In this document: positions 50,780-59,712 of the stretch, one piece after another
Position numbering within the stretch: position 1 is the first letter of the stretch
How the letters are laid out: each line of letters begins with the position of its first letter
NCBI GenBank assembly: GCA_022703505.1
Contig: JAKLDN010000002.1
Coordinates: forward strand, 248,001 to 312,000
Origin: Spirochaetota bacterium
GTDB lineage: Bacteria; Spirochaetota; Spirochaetia; Treponematales; UBA12059
Direction of reading: 5' to 3'
Length of the DNA: 64,000 nucleotides
Made by a program: the position numbers and the translations under genes
Notes under the pieces: model-generated
The model's database searches: none
What the model saw: only the letters and a program-made list of their open reading frames with translations
What the model was told of the DNA's origin: nothing

Positions 50780-52302
50780 TCCATCCCTCCCGCGCCCGCG
50801 ATGCCCGCCATCATGAGGCCGATCTCGCTCTCGTTGGTTTCCTTGGGCAGCTTGACTCCCGTGAGCTCCCCGTGGCTGATGACCGCGATCCGGTCCGAGA
50901 GATCCAGGATCTCGTCCAGCTCCAGGGATACGAGGAGCACCGCCTTGCCGTTGTTGCGCTGTTCCACGAGCCGCTTGTGGATGTACTCGATGGAGCCCAC
51001 GTCCAGGCCCCGGGTGGGCTGGACGGCCAGGAGGAGGTCGGGGTCATGGTCGATCTCCCGGCCCACGATGGCCTTCTGCTGGTTGCCTCCCGACAGGGTG
51101 CGGCCCACGGAGAGGGCCCCCTGGCCGGACCGCACGTCGAAGTCCTGGATCAGCTTTTCCGCGTGGTCCCGGATGGCCTTGCGGTTCAGGAATCCCTTCC
51201 GGGAGTAGGGCGGAAGGCCGTAGATCTCCAGGATGAAGTTGTCCTCCATGGAGTAGTCCAGCACGAGGCCCCGTTTCTGCCGGTCCTCCGGGATGTGGGC
51301 CATCCCGGCCATCACCCGGGAATGGATGTCGTCGTGGGTGATGTCCCGGCCCTTGAAGAGGATGGAGCCGGACTCCACCTTGCGCAGTCCGGTGAGGGCC
51401 TCCACAAGCTCGGTCTGGCCGTTCCCGTCCACACCCGCCAGTCCCAGGATCTCCCCCCGGTGCACGTCCAGGGAGAAGTTCTTCAGGGCCTGGGTCTTAC
51501 GGCTGGACAGGACGTTCAGGTTCCGGATCGAGAGGACCGCCTCTCCCCGTTCCTGTTCCCGCTTGTCCACCTTGAAGTTCACGGTGCGGCCCACCATCAT
51601 CTCCGCCATGCGGGATTCCGCCACGTCCGCGACGTCCACGGTGTCGACGACCTTGCCGCGCCGGATGACCGTGCAGCGGTCCGCGATGGCCTTGATCTCC
51701 TTGAGCTTGTGGGTGATGAGGAGGATGGATTTCCCCTCCTTGAGCAAGTTCCGCATGATCTGCATGAGGTCATCGATTTCCTGGGGGGTGAGCACCGCGG
51801 TGGGCTCGTCGAAGATGAGGACCTCGGCGTCGCGGTAGAGCATCTTGATGATCTCCACACGCTGCTGCATCCCCACGGAGATGTCCTCGATTTTGGCGTC
51901 CGGGTCCACGTTCAGGCCGTACTGCTCGGACAGGGCCTTGATCCGCTTGGCCGCGTCCCGGGTCTGCAGCATGGGACCCGCGGTGGGTTCCATGCCCAGG
52001 ATGATGTTCTCGGTCACGGTGAAGTTGTGCACCAGCTTGAAGTGCTGGTGGACCATGCCGATCCCCAGGGCGTTGGCCACGTTGGGGTTGTGGATGGAGA
52101 CTTCCTTGCCCCGTACCTTGATGATCCCGGAGTCCGGCCGGTACAGGCCGAAGAGGATGCTCATCAGGGTGGACTTGCCCGCCCCGTTCTCGCCCAGGAG
52201 GGCGTGGATCTCGCCCTTCCGGAGCCGTACGGTGATGTCGTCGTTGGCGCGTATCCCGGGGAAATCCTTGGTGATACCGAGCATCTCTACGATGTATTCC
52301 AT
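50776..52302 (-). CDS. Nucleoside-type ABC transporter ATPase, two nucleotide-binding domains (NupO/YufO-like)
   Basis: A 508-residue double ATPase. The N-terminal half has Walker A GENGAGKST and signature SVGMQQRVEI. The C-terminal half has the degenerate Walker A GVDGNGQTE and signature LSGGNQQKAIVGREI. This is the RbsA/NupO layout. It energises uptake of nucleosides captured by the Bmp lipoprotein encoded upstream, from which it is separated by tandem palindromes. Confidence 0.92.
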   Translation of the reverse strand: MEYIVEMLGITKDFPGIRANDDITVRLRKGEIHALLGENGAGKSTLMSILFGLYRPDSGIIKVRGKEVSIHNPNVANALGIGMVHQHFKLVHNFTVTENIILGMEPTAGPMLQTRDAAKRIKALSEQYGLNVDPDAKIEDISVGMQQRVEIIKMLYRDAEVLIFDEPTAVLTPQEIDDLMQIMRNLLKEGKSILLITHKLKEIKAIADRCTVIRRGKVVDTVDVADVAESRMAEMMVGRTVNFKVDKREQERGEAVLSIRNLNVLSSRKTQALKNFSLDVHRGEILGLAGVDGNGQTELVEALTGLRKVESGSILFKGRDITHDDIHSRVMAGMAHIPEDRQKRGLVLDYSMEDNFILEIYGLPPYSRKGFLNRKAIRDHAEKLIQDFDVRSGQGALSVGRTLSGGNQQKAIVGREIDHDPDLLLAVQPTRGLDVGSIEYIHKRLVEQRNNGKAVLLVSLELDEILDLSDRIAVISHGELTGVKLPKETNESEIGLMMAGIAGAGGME

Positions 52303-52409
52303 GTCCCCTCCTTGGAGAAGGCCAAGGAGGGGAGGGTCTCCCTGGCCAAGATTTTTTCAATTCGGATACGCAGTATAATCCGCCCCCGGCGGAATCGACA
52401 AGAAAAATA

Positions 52410-52493
52410 GGGTGTCCAATAAGTCGGTCACTTATTGGACACCCTGCACGGGAACCAGCCGTCCAAAAAGCTAACTGAGCTTTTTGGACAGCC
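52410..52493. repeat. Two tandem palindromes ('gtccaataagt' and 'gtccaaaaagct') between bmp and ATPase genes
   Basis: GGGTGTCCAATAAGT with exact complement around a CGGTC loop (52410-52444). Then GCCGTCCAAAAAGCT pairing with AGCTTTTTGGACAGC with one mismatch (52458-52492). On the minus strand they come right after the Bmp gene. They may attenuate or stabilise the mRNA so that the binding protein is made in excess. Related elements occur at 61025-61150. Confidence 0.7.
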
Positions 52494-52515
52494 TTGGGAT
52501 TCCGGAGTCCGGATC

Positions 52516-53595
52516 TTACTTGATGAGGGTGCCCTGCTCGGCCTTGACCGCGATGGTCCCGGCCTGCAGGAGCTTGAAGACTTCGGCGACCTTGGCCTGG
52601 ACCTCGGGGGAGAGGTTGGGGTTCTTGGCGGGGATGCCGACGCCGTTGTTCTTGGCGTCGAAGATCAGGGTCTTCCCGCCCGGGAAGGTTCCGCCCAGCT
52701 CGGCCTTGATCATGTCGAAGGCGGCAACGTCGATCCCCTTCATGGCGCTGGTCAGGATGATGGACTTGTCGCCCGAGTAGATGCCCTCGGCGTACTGGTC
52801 GACGTCCACGCCCACGATCCAGGCGGTCTTGCCCGCGGTGGCCCGGGCCTTGGCCTCGTTGATGGCGCCCACGCCCACGCCGCCGGCGGCGGCGAAGATC
52901 ACGCTGACGCCCTTGTCGTACATGGAGGCGGCGATCTGCTGTCCCGCGGCCACGTTGTCGAAGGAGCCCTGGTAGATCACGTTCTCGGCCTTCATGGTGA
53001 TCTTGGTCCCCAGGTTCTTATTGGCGTAGTCCACGCCCTGCTGGAAGCCCCAGTTGAACTTCTGGACCGGGGGAATCTCCATGCCGCCGATGAAGCCGAA
53101 GGACCCGGTCTTGATCTGCAGGGCCGCGGCGACGCCGGCCACGAAGCCGGACTCGTGCTCGGCGAAGAAGATGGACACGGTGTTCGGGCCGACCACGGAC
53201 TTCCAGTCCCCGGCGTGGGGGCTGCCGTCGATCAGGACGAACTTGGCGTCCGCGTACTTGGTCTGGGCCTGGAAGATGGTGGTCTCGAACTTGAAGCCCG
53301 GGGTCACCACGAACTTGTAGCCCGCGTCGTAGAGGTTGCCGATTTCCTTGAGGTAGTCCGCCTCGGTGGTGCCGGAGGGCTTCAGGTACTTGGTGTCGAG
53401 CTTGAACTCGGTCCCCGCGCGAACGACGCCTTCCCAGGTTCCCTGGTTGAAGGACTTGTCGTCGATGGTGCCGGCGTCGGTGACCATGCCGACCTTCAGG
53501 GACGGCGCGGCCGCCGGGGCTTCCTTCTTGGCGCAGCCCGCGATCGCGAGCACGACCATGAGGCCGACGAGGAGGATGGAGATCTTGGATTTCAT
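52516..53595 (-). CDS. Bmp/PnrA-type nucleoside-binding lipoprotein
   Basis: A 359-residue Bmp-family protein with signal MKSKISILLVGLMVVLAIAG and lipobox AIAGC. The mature part opens with LKVGMVTDAGTIDDKSFNQG, the family signature, then GYKFVVTPGF and GFIGGMEIPPVQKFNWGF. PnrA of Treponema and relatives bind purine nucleosides. ATG 53595 is preferred, preceded by GAAGGA. It is the first gene of the transporter operon converging on the BMC locus. Confidence 0.92.
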   Translation of the reverse strand: MKSKISILLVGLMVVLAIAGCAKKEAPAAAPSLKVGMVTDAGTIDDKSFNQGTWEGVVRAGTEFKLDTKYLKPSGTTEADYLKEIGNLYDAGYKFVVTPGFKFETTIFQAQTKYADAKFVLIDGSPHAGDWKSVVGPNTVSIFFAEHESGFVAGVAAALQIKTGSFGFIGGMEIPPVQKFNWGFQQGVDYANKNLGTKITMKAENVIYQGSFDNVAAGQQIAASMYDKGVSVIFAAAGGVGVGAINEAKARATAGKTAWIVGVDVDQYAEGIYSGDKSIILTSAMKGIDVAAFDMIKAELGGTFPGGKTLIFDAKNNGVGIPAKNPNLSPEVQAKVAEVFKLLQAGTIAVKAEQGTLIK

Positions 53596-53701
53596 GAAGG
53601 TTTCCTTCACATTTAGGACAATACGGACGCACAAGGCTTCCGTCCTTGGTGTTGTGCCGCCGGCCGTATTCGCGAGCCAGCCGCGCAGCACCGGGGCCAC
53701 C

Positions 53702-53730
53702 ATCATACAACACCGGTACGGCGCGCACAA
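53702..53730 (-). promoter_or_regulatory. Promoter TTGTGC-17-TATGAT for the nucleoside transporter operon
   Basis: -35 at 53725-53730 and -10 at 53702-53707. Predicted leader of about 100 nt. A similar CTTGTGCGTCCGTA stretch occurs in the leader, possibly a regulator site. Confidence 0.5.
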
Positions 53731-53772
53731 GGGGAAAGAGGTCCGATCAGGGTCCGAAATGCGGCGAGATCC

Positions 53773-54198
53773 TTAGAACTCCGCCTCCACCCGGTCGCTC
53801 CGTGCGTCCGATACGTAGCGCACGTGCAGGGTCAGGAAGGCCACCATCACGAGTCCCAGGCCCCGCCAGCGCCCGTCCTCGATGTTGTATCCCGTCCGGG
53901 GATTCTTCCCGCCCCGGGCGAAGGACCGGAATTTGACGGATCGGAAGGAGAACACGAGCCGGGCACCCCCCGCCCGGAGGCGAAGGGAGGTCCGGACGGA
54001 GCCCCCCTCCAAGGGGCCGGAGTGGCGGATGAGGTTGTCCAGGATCTCGAGCCCCGCCAGCCGGACGCGATCCCGGAGCCGCGGATCCGGGATCGCGGCC
54101 CTGTCCAGCCAATCCTCGAATCGGGGGATGGCCGACCTGTCCCCGGGCAGGCGGGTCGAGAAACCGGGGGATTTGGAGGGGTCGGTCATTCCGGACAC
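53773..54198 (-). CDS. Anti-sigma-factor-like HATPase (RsbW/SpoIIAB-like)
   Basis: A 141-residue GHKL-type protein. The N-box is AGLEILDNLIRHSG (about 48-61) and the glycine box RWRGLGLVMV (about 110-119). Such proteins bind a sigma factor or the STAS antagonist and phosphorylate the latter. An in-frame ATG at 54189 is an alternative start; neither has a strong ribosome site. It is last in the SpoIIE-SpoIIE-STAS operon, which supplies its antagonist and phosphatases. Confidence 0.75.
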   Translation of the reverse strand: MSGMTDPSKSPGFSTRLPGDRSAIPRFEDWLDRAAIPDPRLRDRVRLAGLEILDNLIRHSGPLEGGSVRTSLRLRAGGARLVFSFRSVKFRSFARGGKNPRTGYNIEDGRWRGLGLVMVAFLTLHVRYVSDARSDRVEAEF

Positions 54199-54224
54199 CG
54201 GATTCGCGCCGCCCGGGCGGTTCG

Positions 54225-54551
54225 TCAGGCCAGGTCTTTCATGGATTGCGCCACCGGGAACCGGTCCGAGAAGCCGGTCGACTCGATGGCCAGCCGGACG
54301 ATCTCCGAGGGCCGCAGGATCCAGATCTTCCGGCCGGCGCCCTCCGCATCCTCCATGGCCGCCATGAGGACGCCCAGGCCCGCGGAGGACAGGGTCGTCA
54401 CCTTCTCCATGTCCACCACGATGTCCGAGCGCCGGACGGCCTTGAATATCTTCTCCTGGAAATCCGTGAACGTGTAGCTGTTGACCGGTCCCGCGATTTG
54501 CAGGATGGTCCGTCCGGTTTCCCGGATTTCCTCGACTGTTAGCTGGTTCAT
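54225..54551 (-). CDS. STAS-domain anti-sigma-factor antagonist
   Basis: A 108-residue STAS domain. DIVVDMEKVTTLSSAGLGVL carries the phosphorylatable Ser (TLSSAG). It would be phosphorylated by the HATPase and dephosphorylated by the SpoIIE-type phosphatases encoded just upstream. Start overlaps the phosphatase stop by 4 bp. Confidence 0.9.
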   Translation of the reverse strand: MNQLTVEEIRETGRTILQIAGPVNSYTFTDFQEKIFKAVRRSDIVVDMEKVTTLSSAGLGVLMAAMEDAEGAGRKIWILRPSEIVRLAIESTGFSDRFPVAQSMKDLA

Positions 54552-56698
54552 GCCTCGCTCCTGACGTTCGTGTCGTATTTCAACGTAAAGATGGTCACGT
54601 CGTCCTCCATCCGGTTGTCCGTGAAGGCCAGGAGATCCCGCAGCAGCCCCTCCGCAAGCTCCTTGGCCGGGCCTTCCCGGTTCGCGGTGAAGGACCGTTG
54701 GAGGCGTTCCTTGCCGTATCGCTCCCCGCGCAGGCTCTCGGATTCCAGGATCCCGTCCGTGGATATGAGCAGGGCGGAACCCTTGACCAGGGGCACCCTG
54801 CGGAGCTTGAGGTAGGGCCGGATATCCCGCACGAAGCCCAGGACCCGTCCGTCCCCCTGGATCTCGATCACCGTGTTGAAGGCCGGCGAGTACATCTGCA
54901 TGACCGGGATGCCGCAGTTGATGAAGTACAGGGAATCCTTCGCGAAGTCGAAGTAGCCGAACACCCCGGCGAAGAAGGTTCCCTTCGGCAGGTTCTCCTT
55001 GATGAAGGAGTTGGCGCGCTCGGCGATCCGAAGGAAGTCCTTCTCCTCCTTCAGGAAGTTCCGGACCATGGTCTTCAGGATGAGCATGGACATGGAGGCG
55101 TTCAGGCCCTTGCCGGAGACGTCCCCCACGACGAAGAAGAACCGGTCCCGCCCGAGCCCGACGAAGTCGATGAAGTCCCCGCCCAGCTTGCGGGTGGACC
55201 GGGCGATGAAGTGGGCGTCCGCCTTGGGGTGGGCGATCCGGTCGACGTTCTCCTGGATGGACTCGATGACCTGGCTCGAGAAGGCGATCTCCCGGTCCAC
55301 GGTGCTCAGGATGGATTCCCGGGCGATGTTCTTGACGTAGTAGAGGACCACGAAGAGCTTGCCGTACACCGCCCTAAAGGTCTCGTAATCGTAGGACGTG
55401 TAGTCGCCCCCGGACAGCCGGGCGCCGAGGGCGAAGATGCCCAGGGTCTCCCGCCCTTCCCGGACCACGATCATCGCCTCCGCGCGCAGGGAGTCGTAGA
55501 TCTCCAAAAGTTCCTTCTTCACCGAGGCATAGGAGCGGTTGGCGATGACGTCCGTCTTCAGGAGCACGGTGATGCCCCGCTCCGTCAGGGTTCCGAGGGC
55601 CGCGGAATCCCCCCGGATCGAGAGGCTCGTGCCGGTGGTCGAATACACGGGCCGGAGCTCGCCTTCGTCGTCCTCGGCCAGGACGGTGAAATCGGAGAAT
55701 CCCAGGGGGCCGGAGAGTATCCCGTGCACCTCCTTGAGGACCGCGTCCCGGCCCCCCGCGAGGTCCACGTGGGCCAGGGAGCTCTGAAGGTCCTCGCGAT
55801 AGCGCTTGCGTCCCGCGATGGAATCGAGGAACCGGTTCACGAAGGCGGAGGCGATCCGGGCTCCCAGGATGAAGCTGAAAAAGGCCCCCAGGAAGGAGAT
55901 CAGCGGAAAGGCCTTCACCATGAGGAAGACGGAGACCGCGACGCCGACGGGGGTTCCCGCGAGGATCGCCAGGATGAGGTAGGAGACCAGGCGGCGGGCC
56001 ACCTCCTTCCACGCGAAGATCCGCGAGGTGGACACCGCGTAGAAGAATCCGACGGCGACCACGACGGGGCTGAGGGTGGAGACGAGGTAGAGGGACCCGA
56101 TCCGGCCGACCTGGGGCAGGCGGATCGCCGTCACGTATCCCAGGACGATGCTGGCCGCGATCCCGAGGGCCAGGATCAGGCCCTGCTGCTGGAAGATGCG
56201 GCTGCGCATGGCCAGGCTTCGGAACAGGAGGACGGCGGCGCCCAGGAACCCCAGGGCCGCGGCCCCGGTGCTGATCGCCCCGTACAGGGGGCCTTCCTGG
56301 CGGAGGAAGTCCAGGTTCACCCTCTCCACATGGCTCACGTAGAGCGGGGTGCCCAGGGTCAGGGCCAGGACCCCGAGGACCGCCGCGGCGGCCGCCAGGT
56401 CGGCGATGCGGTTCCGGGTCTCGTACGGGAAGCTCAGGCAGACCCGGAACAGGACGATGTAGCCCGCCGCGGCCGAGGCGGCCGCGAGCCGGGTGAAGAA
56501 GAGAGCCAGGGGCTGTTCGAGGGTGTAGGGCTGGGCGGCCAGGTATGCGACCCCCAGGGAAAGGGTGAAGACCGAGAAGCCGATCCCGATGGCCAGGAAG
56601 TACCGGCTCCAGGCGGTGTCCCGGATCCGCGTCCGGGCGCGGGCCCAGAGGCCCAGGAGGATGGGAGGAGCCAGGAAGGCGAAGATCGTCAGTCCCAT
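54548..56698 (-). CDS. Membrane SpoIIE-type PP2C phosphatase with multi-helix sensor and GAF-like domain
   Basis: A 716-residue protein from ATG 56698. About eight to nine N-terminal helices (1-300) form a membrane sensor. A GAF-like region (about 320-480) follows, then a PP2C/SpoIIE domain with GGDFIDF, VVGDVSGKGLNAS, LISTDGI and EDDVTIF. It dephosphorylates a STAS antagonist in response to a membrane or intracellular signal. Overlaps the upstream phosphatase gene by 10 bp and the STAS gene by 4 bp. Confidence 0.88.
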   Translation of the reverse strand: MGLTIFAFLAPPILLGLWARARTRIRDTAWSRYFLAIGIGFSVFTLSLGVAYLAAQPYTLEQPLALFFTRLAAASAAAGYIVLFRVCLSFPYETRNRIADLAAAAAVLGVLALTLGTPLYVSHVERVNLDFLRQEGPLYGAISTGAAALGFLGAAVLLFRSLAMRSRIFQQQGLILALGIAASIVLGYVTAIRLPQVGRIGSLYLVSTLSPVVVAVGFFYAVSTSRIFAWKEVARRLVSYLILAILAGTPVGVAVSVFLMVKAFPLISFLGAFFSFILGARIASAFVNRFLDSIAGRKRYREDLQSSLAHVDLAGGRDAVLKEVHGILSGPLGFSDFTVLAEDDEGELRPVYSTTGTSLSIRGDSAALGTLTERGITVLLKTDVIANRSYASVKKELLEIYDSLRAEAMIVVREGRETLGIFALGARLSGGDYTSYDYETFRAVYGKLFVVLYYVKNIARESILSTVDREIAFSSQVIESIQENVDRIAHPKADAHFIARSTRKLGGDFIDFVGLGRDRFFFVVGDVSGKGLNASMSMLILKTMVRNFLKEEKDFLRIAERANSFIKENLPKGTFFAGVFGYFDFAKDSLYFINCGIPVMQMYSPAFNTVIEIQGDGRVLGFVRDIRPYLKLRRVPLVKGSALLISTDGILESESLRGERYGKERLQRSFTANREGPAKELAEGLLRDLLAFTDNRMEDDVTIFTLKYDTNVRSEA

Positions 56699-58083
56699 AG
56701 TCTGCCCACCTTCGCGGCCAGGATGGTGATGTCGTCCCGGAGCTGGCGCCCCTCCACGAAGGAATACGCGAATCCCGCGATGCCCTCCACGATGCTCTCC
56801 GCGGTCTCCCGGGAGGATTGCTGCAGCAGCCGCTCGAAGGCGGCGGACTCGCTCAGGGGCTCGCCGGCGCTGTTCTCCAGCTCGAGCAGTCCGTCGGAGG
56901 CGATCAGGATGACGTCGTCGGTGCGCAGGGGTATCTCCTCCACGGGGATCTCCCCTTCCAGGGGCAGGAGGCCTAAAAGACCCATGGTGGACCCCAGTTT
57001 CTTGGGCTTGGCGCCCAGGGCCGTCTGGGAGATCACGAGGGGGTCCGCCATGGAGGCGTTGACGTAGCGGAGCACCTTTTCCCCCGTGTCGACGATCCCC
57101 AGGAAGATGACCGTGTACTTGTCCTCGAACCGCATCTCCCGGATCGCCTCGTCCACGTTCCGGACCAGGGCCGGCAGGTCCGTCTTGTCCGGGGCCACCC
57201 GGATCGTATTCACGATGATTCCCATGATCAGGGCCGCGGCCAGGCCCTTTCCGGACACGTCGCCGACGACCAGGAGGGTCCGGCGGTAATCGACGGGTAT
57301 GACGTCGTAGTAATCCCCGGAGACGTTGACCAGGGGGCGGTAGTAGGAGGCGGTCTCCAGCTTGGCCAGCTTGGGCATCTCCTTGGGCAGGAAGGACTTC
57401 TGGGTTTCCGCGATCAGGGACCATTCCTTGGAGAGGTTCGCGATGTTGAACAGCCGGGCCACCGTGATGATGCGGTCGAAGTACAGCTGGAGCTCTCCGT
57501 GGAGAAGCCGGAACGCCTCCAGTTCCGCGAGTCCCGCCGAACGGGAGAAGACGAAGAGGTGGTATCCCTTGCAGACGCTCAGGTAGCCGCGGCAGCCCGC
57601 GTTCGAGGGATGCAGGCCGTACTCGTCGGAGAGGAAGGCGAAGCCCTCGGACCATTCCCGGAAGTTCCGGTGCAGGATCGCCAGGGTCTCCGGATCCTTG
57701 GCCAGGGTGGACGGGCTGGCGTAGACCGTCTCCCAGGTGGCACTCTTGATGAGCAGGACGCTGGCGTCCGCCCGCATCTCCAGGCAGTCCCGGGCGGCCT
57801 CCACCAGGTCCGCCACCGTGAAGGAGACCCGCAGGCGCTCCACGAAGTCCATGACGATGCGGGTTTCGGCCCGGTCGAAGTGGCGCTTCCGGAGGTCCGA
57901 GTCCAGGGCGCGGACCAGCGCGTCCTGGATCAGGAAGAGGACCACGAAGGATCCGGCTCCGAGCAGGGTGGTGGGCAGGAAGGGAAGCCCCGGCGCGGCG
58001 AAGACCAGGATCGCCGCGAACAGGGCCGCGATGGAGAACGTGCTTGTCCACGCCGAGAGGCGCAGGGCTTGTTGCAGGACCAT
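56689..58083 (-). CDS. SpoIIE-type PP2C phosphatase with two N-terminal membrane helices
   Basis: A 464-residue protein. Two hydrophobic helices (about 14-32 and 36-54) anchor it; a GAF-like sensory region spans about 80-220. The PP2C domain shows GDYYDVI, VVGDVSGKGLAAALIMG, LIASDGLLE and LRDDITIL. AAGGAG precedes the ATG. Together with the next gene it offers two different inputs to one STAS switch. Confidence 0.9.
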   Translation of the reverse strand: MVLQQALRLSAWTSTFSIAALFAAILVFAAPGLPFLPTTLLGAGSFVVLFLIQDALVRALDSDLRKRHFDRAETRIVMDFVERLRVSFTVADLVEAARDCLEMRADASVLLIKSATWETVYASPSTLAKDPETLAILHRNFREWSEGFAFLSDEYGLHPSNAGCRGYLSVCKGYHLFVFSRSAGLAELEAFRLLHGELQLYFDRIITVARLFNIANLSKEWSLIAETQKSFLPKEMPKLAKLETASYYRPLVNVSGDYYDVIPVDYRRTLLVVGDVSGKGLAAALIMGIIVNTIRVAPDKTDLPALVRNVDEAIREMRFEDKYTVIFLGIVDTGEKVLRYVNASMADPLVISQTALGAKPKKLGSTMGLLGLLPLEGEIPVEEIPLRTDDVILIASDGLLELENSAGEPLSESAAFERLLQQSSRETAESIVEGIAGFAYSFVEGRQLRDDITILAAKVGRLWD

Positions 58084-58107
58084 TCAGGGCTCCTTAGGAA
58101 ACGGCCT

Positions 58108-58728
58108 TCACGGCCTCGGGTCGATGATGTTCCGCATGAAGGACAACAGGACCGTCAGGGCGTTCTCGTTCGCCCCGCCCTCGGGGATGATGATGTCCGC
58201 GAAGCGCTTGGTAGGCTCGATGAACTCGAAGTGCCCCGGCCGCACGACGTTCAGGTACTGCTCGATCACGGAATCCACCGTCCGCCCCCGCTCCTTGATG
58301 TCCCGGCCGAGCCGCCGGATGAACCGGATGTCGTCCGGGGTGTCCACGAAGATCTTCAGGTCGATCAGGTCCCGTATAACCTTATCGGTGAAAACCATGA
58401 TCCCCTCGAAGATAACCAGCTTCCGGGGCGTCACCTTGATCGTCTGCTCCGCCCGGCGGTGGTGCACGAAGTCGTAGGTCGGCATCTCGATCGGCCGCAT
58501 CGCCTTCAGCTCCCGGAGGTGGGCGGAGAGCAGTTCGTTGTCGAAGGCCTCGGGGTGGTCGAAGTTGAAGGCCGTGATGTTGGAGTTGGAGATGTACTCG
58601 GCCGACTTGTAGTAGTTGTCCTGGGGGATGAAGACGAAGTCCGAGACGACCTCGGAAATTTTCCTCACGATCGTGGTCTTGCCCGCCCCGGAGCCCCCGC
58701 AGATGCCGATGATCATCGCAGTCGCCAT
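58108..58728 (-). CDS. udk: Uridine kinase (uridine/cytidine kinase)
   Basis: A 206-residue kinase with P-loop GGSGAGKTT at 11-19, IPQDNYYKS, FDHPEAFD and EGIMVF. It phosphorylates uridine and cytidine with ATP or GTP. ATG 58728 (MATAM) is chosen because the P-loop follows directly; an upstream in-frame start is inside the promoter. It sits 24 bp ahead of the phosphatase operon and may head its transcript. The neighbouring nucleoside transporter makes pyrimidine salvage a sensible role. Confidence 0.92.
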   Translation of the reverse strand: MATAMIIGICGGSGAGKTTIVRKISEVVSDFVFIPQDNYYKSAEYISNSNITAFNFDHPEAFDNELLSAHLRELKAMRPIEMPTYDFVHHRRAEQTIKVTPRKLVIFEGIMVFTDKVIRDLIDLKIFVDTPDDIRFIRRLGRDIKERGRTVDSVIEQYLNVVRPGHFEFIEPTKRFADIIIPEGGANENALTVLLSFMRNIIDPRP

Positions 58729-58735
58729 GAGGGGC

Positions 58736-58764
58736 AGGATACCACCGCATCGGGGTATCCGCAA
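58736..58764 (-). promoter_or_regulatory. Promoter TTGCGG-17-TATCCT, 7 nt before udk ATG
   Basis: -35 TTGCGG at 58759-58764, -10 TATCCT at 58736-58741. The same -35 hexamer and spacing appear before the cytochrome-like gene. Predicts a leaderless or near-leaderless mRNA. Confidence 0.55.
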
Positions 58765-58800
58765 CGGGCGGTTTCCGGATGGGGGGTTGTTTCCAAGGAC

Positions 58801-58908
58801 TCTGACAGGATGAACAGGATATTTTCTTGATCAACAGGATAAGATCAGGAAAGTACCAATGCCGATCCTGTTCATCCTCTCTCCATCCTGTCCATCCTGT
58901 CTGTCTTA
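58801..58908. repeat. Dispersed 'acaggatgaacaggat' repeat, inverted pair
   Basis: TGACAGGATGAACAGGATA and AACAGGAT units, then the complementary CCTGTTCATCCT and CCATCCTGTCCATCCTGTC. It begins immediately after the nitroreductase stop codon on the other side. Confidence 0.7.
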
Positions 58909-59469
58909 TCCGGAAACCGGATCCGGCCAGCGGTTCCGGAAGGCCACCTTCTCCAGGGGTTCCCGCAGGCGGGGGCCCGTCTCCCGCTCCTTTTGCCAGT
59001 CCGAGAGGAGCTCGTCGGAGCCTTTTCCGCCGACGATGACCAGGGTATGTACCACGTAGTCCTCCGGGATGCCCAGGGCCTTCCGCACCTTGCCGGGGGA
59101 GTATCCCGCTATGGGATGGGCTACCAGGCCCTCGTGGGTCGCCTGGAGGACCAGGCTCATGACCGCCAGTCCCAGGTCGAAGGGGGCGTAATCCCGGCCC
59201 TCGTCCAGGCGGCAGTCCAGGGAGGGCTTCTGGGCGGCCGCCACGATGAGGGGTGCCCGGGTGGCCCACTTGTTCCCCTCCGAGAGGGTCTCCCGGAGCC
59301 CGGCCAGGGCGTCTCCGCTGACCGCCACGAAGCGCCAGCTCTGCTTGTTGAAGCAGGAGGGAGCGTGATGGGCGGCCGTAAGCAGGCGTTCCACCTGGTC
59401 TTCCGGCAGGGGATCCGGGGACAGAGCTCGGTATGCGCGTCGTTCCTCGATTTCCTTCATAAGGGTCAT
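58906..59469 (-). CDS. Nitroreductase family FMN-dependent oxidoreductase
   Basis: A 187-residue protein. EERRAYRALSPDPLPED and AHHAPSCFNKQSWRFV form the FMN-binding N-terminus. DLGLAVMSLVLQATHEGL and HPIAGYSPGKVRKALGIP are typical of the family. It reduces nitro, quinone or enal compounds with NAD(P)H; the physiological substrate is unknown. GGAGG precedes ATG 59469. Confidence 0.88.
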   Translation of the reverse strand: MTLMKEIEERRAYRALSPDPLPEDQVERLLTAAHHAPSCFNKQSWRFVAVSGDALAGLRETLSEGNKWATRAPLIVAAAQKPSLDCRLDEGRDYAPFDLGLAVMSLVLQATHEGLVAHPIAGYSPGKVRKALGIPEDYVVHTLVIVGGKGSDELLSDWQKERETGPRLREPLEKVAFRNRWPDPVSG

Positions 59470-59712
59470 GGCGAGCCTCCGGCGTTCGTGTCGAACTATA
59501 GATCTCCTTGAATATACGAATCCGGCGGGGGACTCGGCAAAACGTGTCCCGAGAATCCGACCCGGTCGGCCCGGTTTTTTCGACCAAATGCCGGAATCGT
59601 AGCATTGCGGGTTTCCCGAAACCGCCCCACCCTGGAACCAGGGAAGACCCTCGGCGCCCCGATCCCCGGGCCCCGCCGGGTACGGCCGTCCCGATCCTTC
59701 AAGGAGGCACGC

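Noticed and set aside
56699-58051. N-terminal extension of the larger SpoIIE phosphatase upstream of ATG 56698
   Set aside because: The extension is the out-of-frame shadow of the neighbouring phosphatase gene; the membrane domain starts at 56698.
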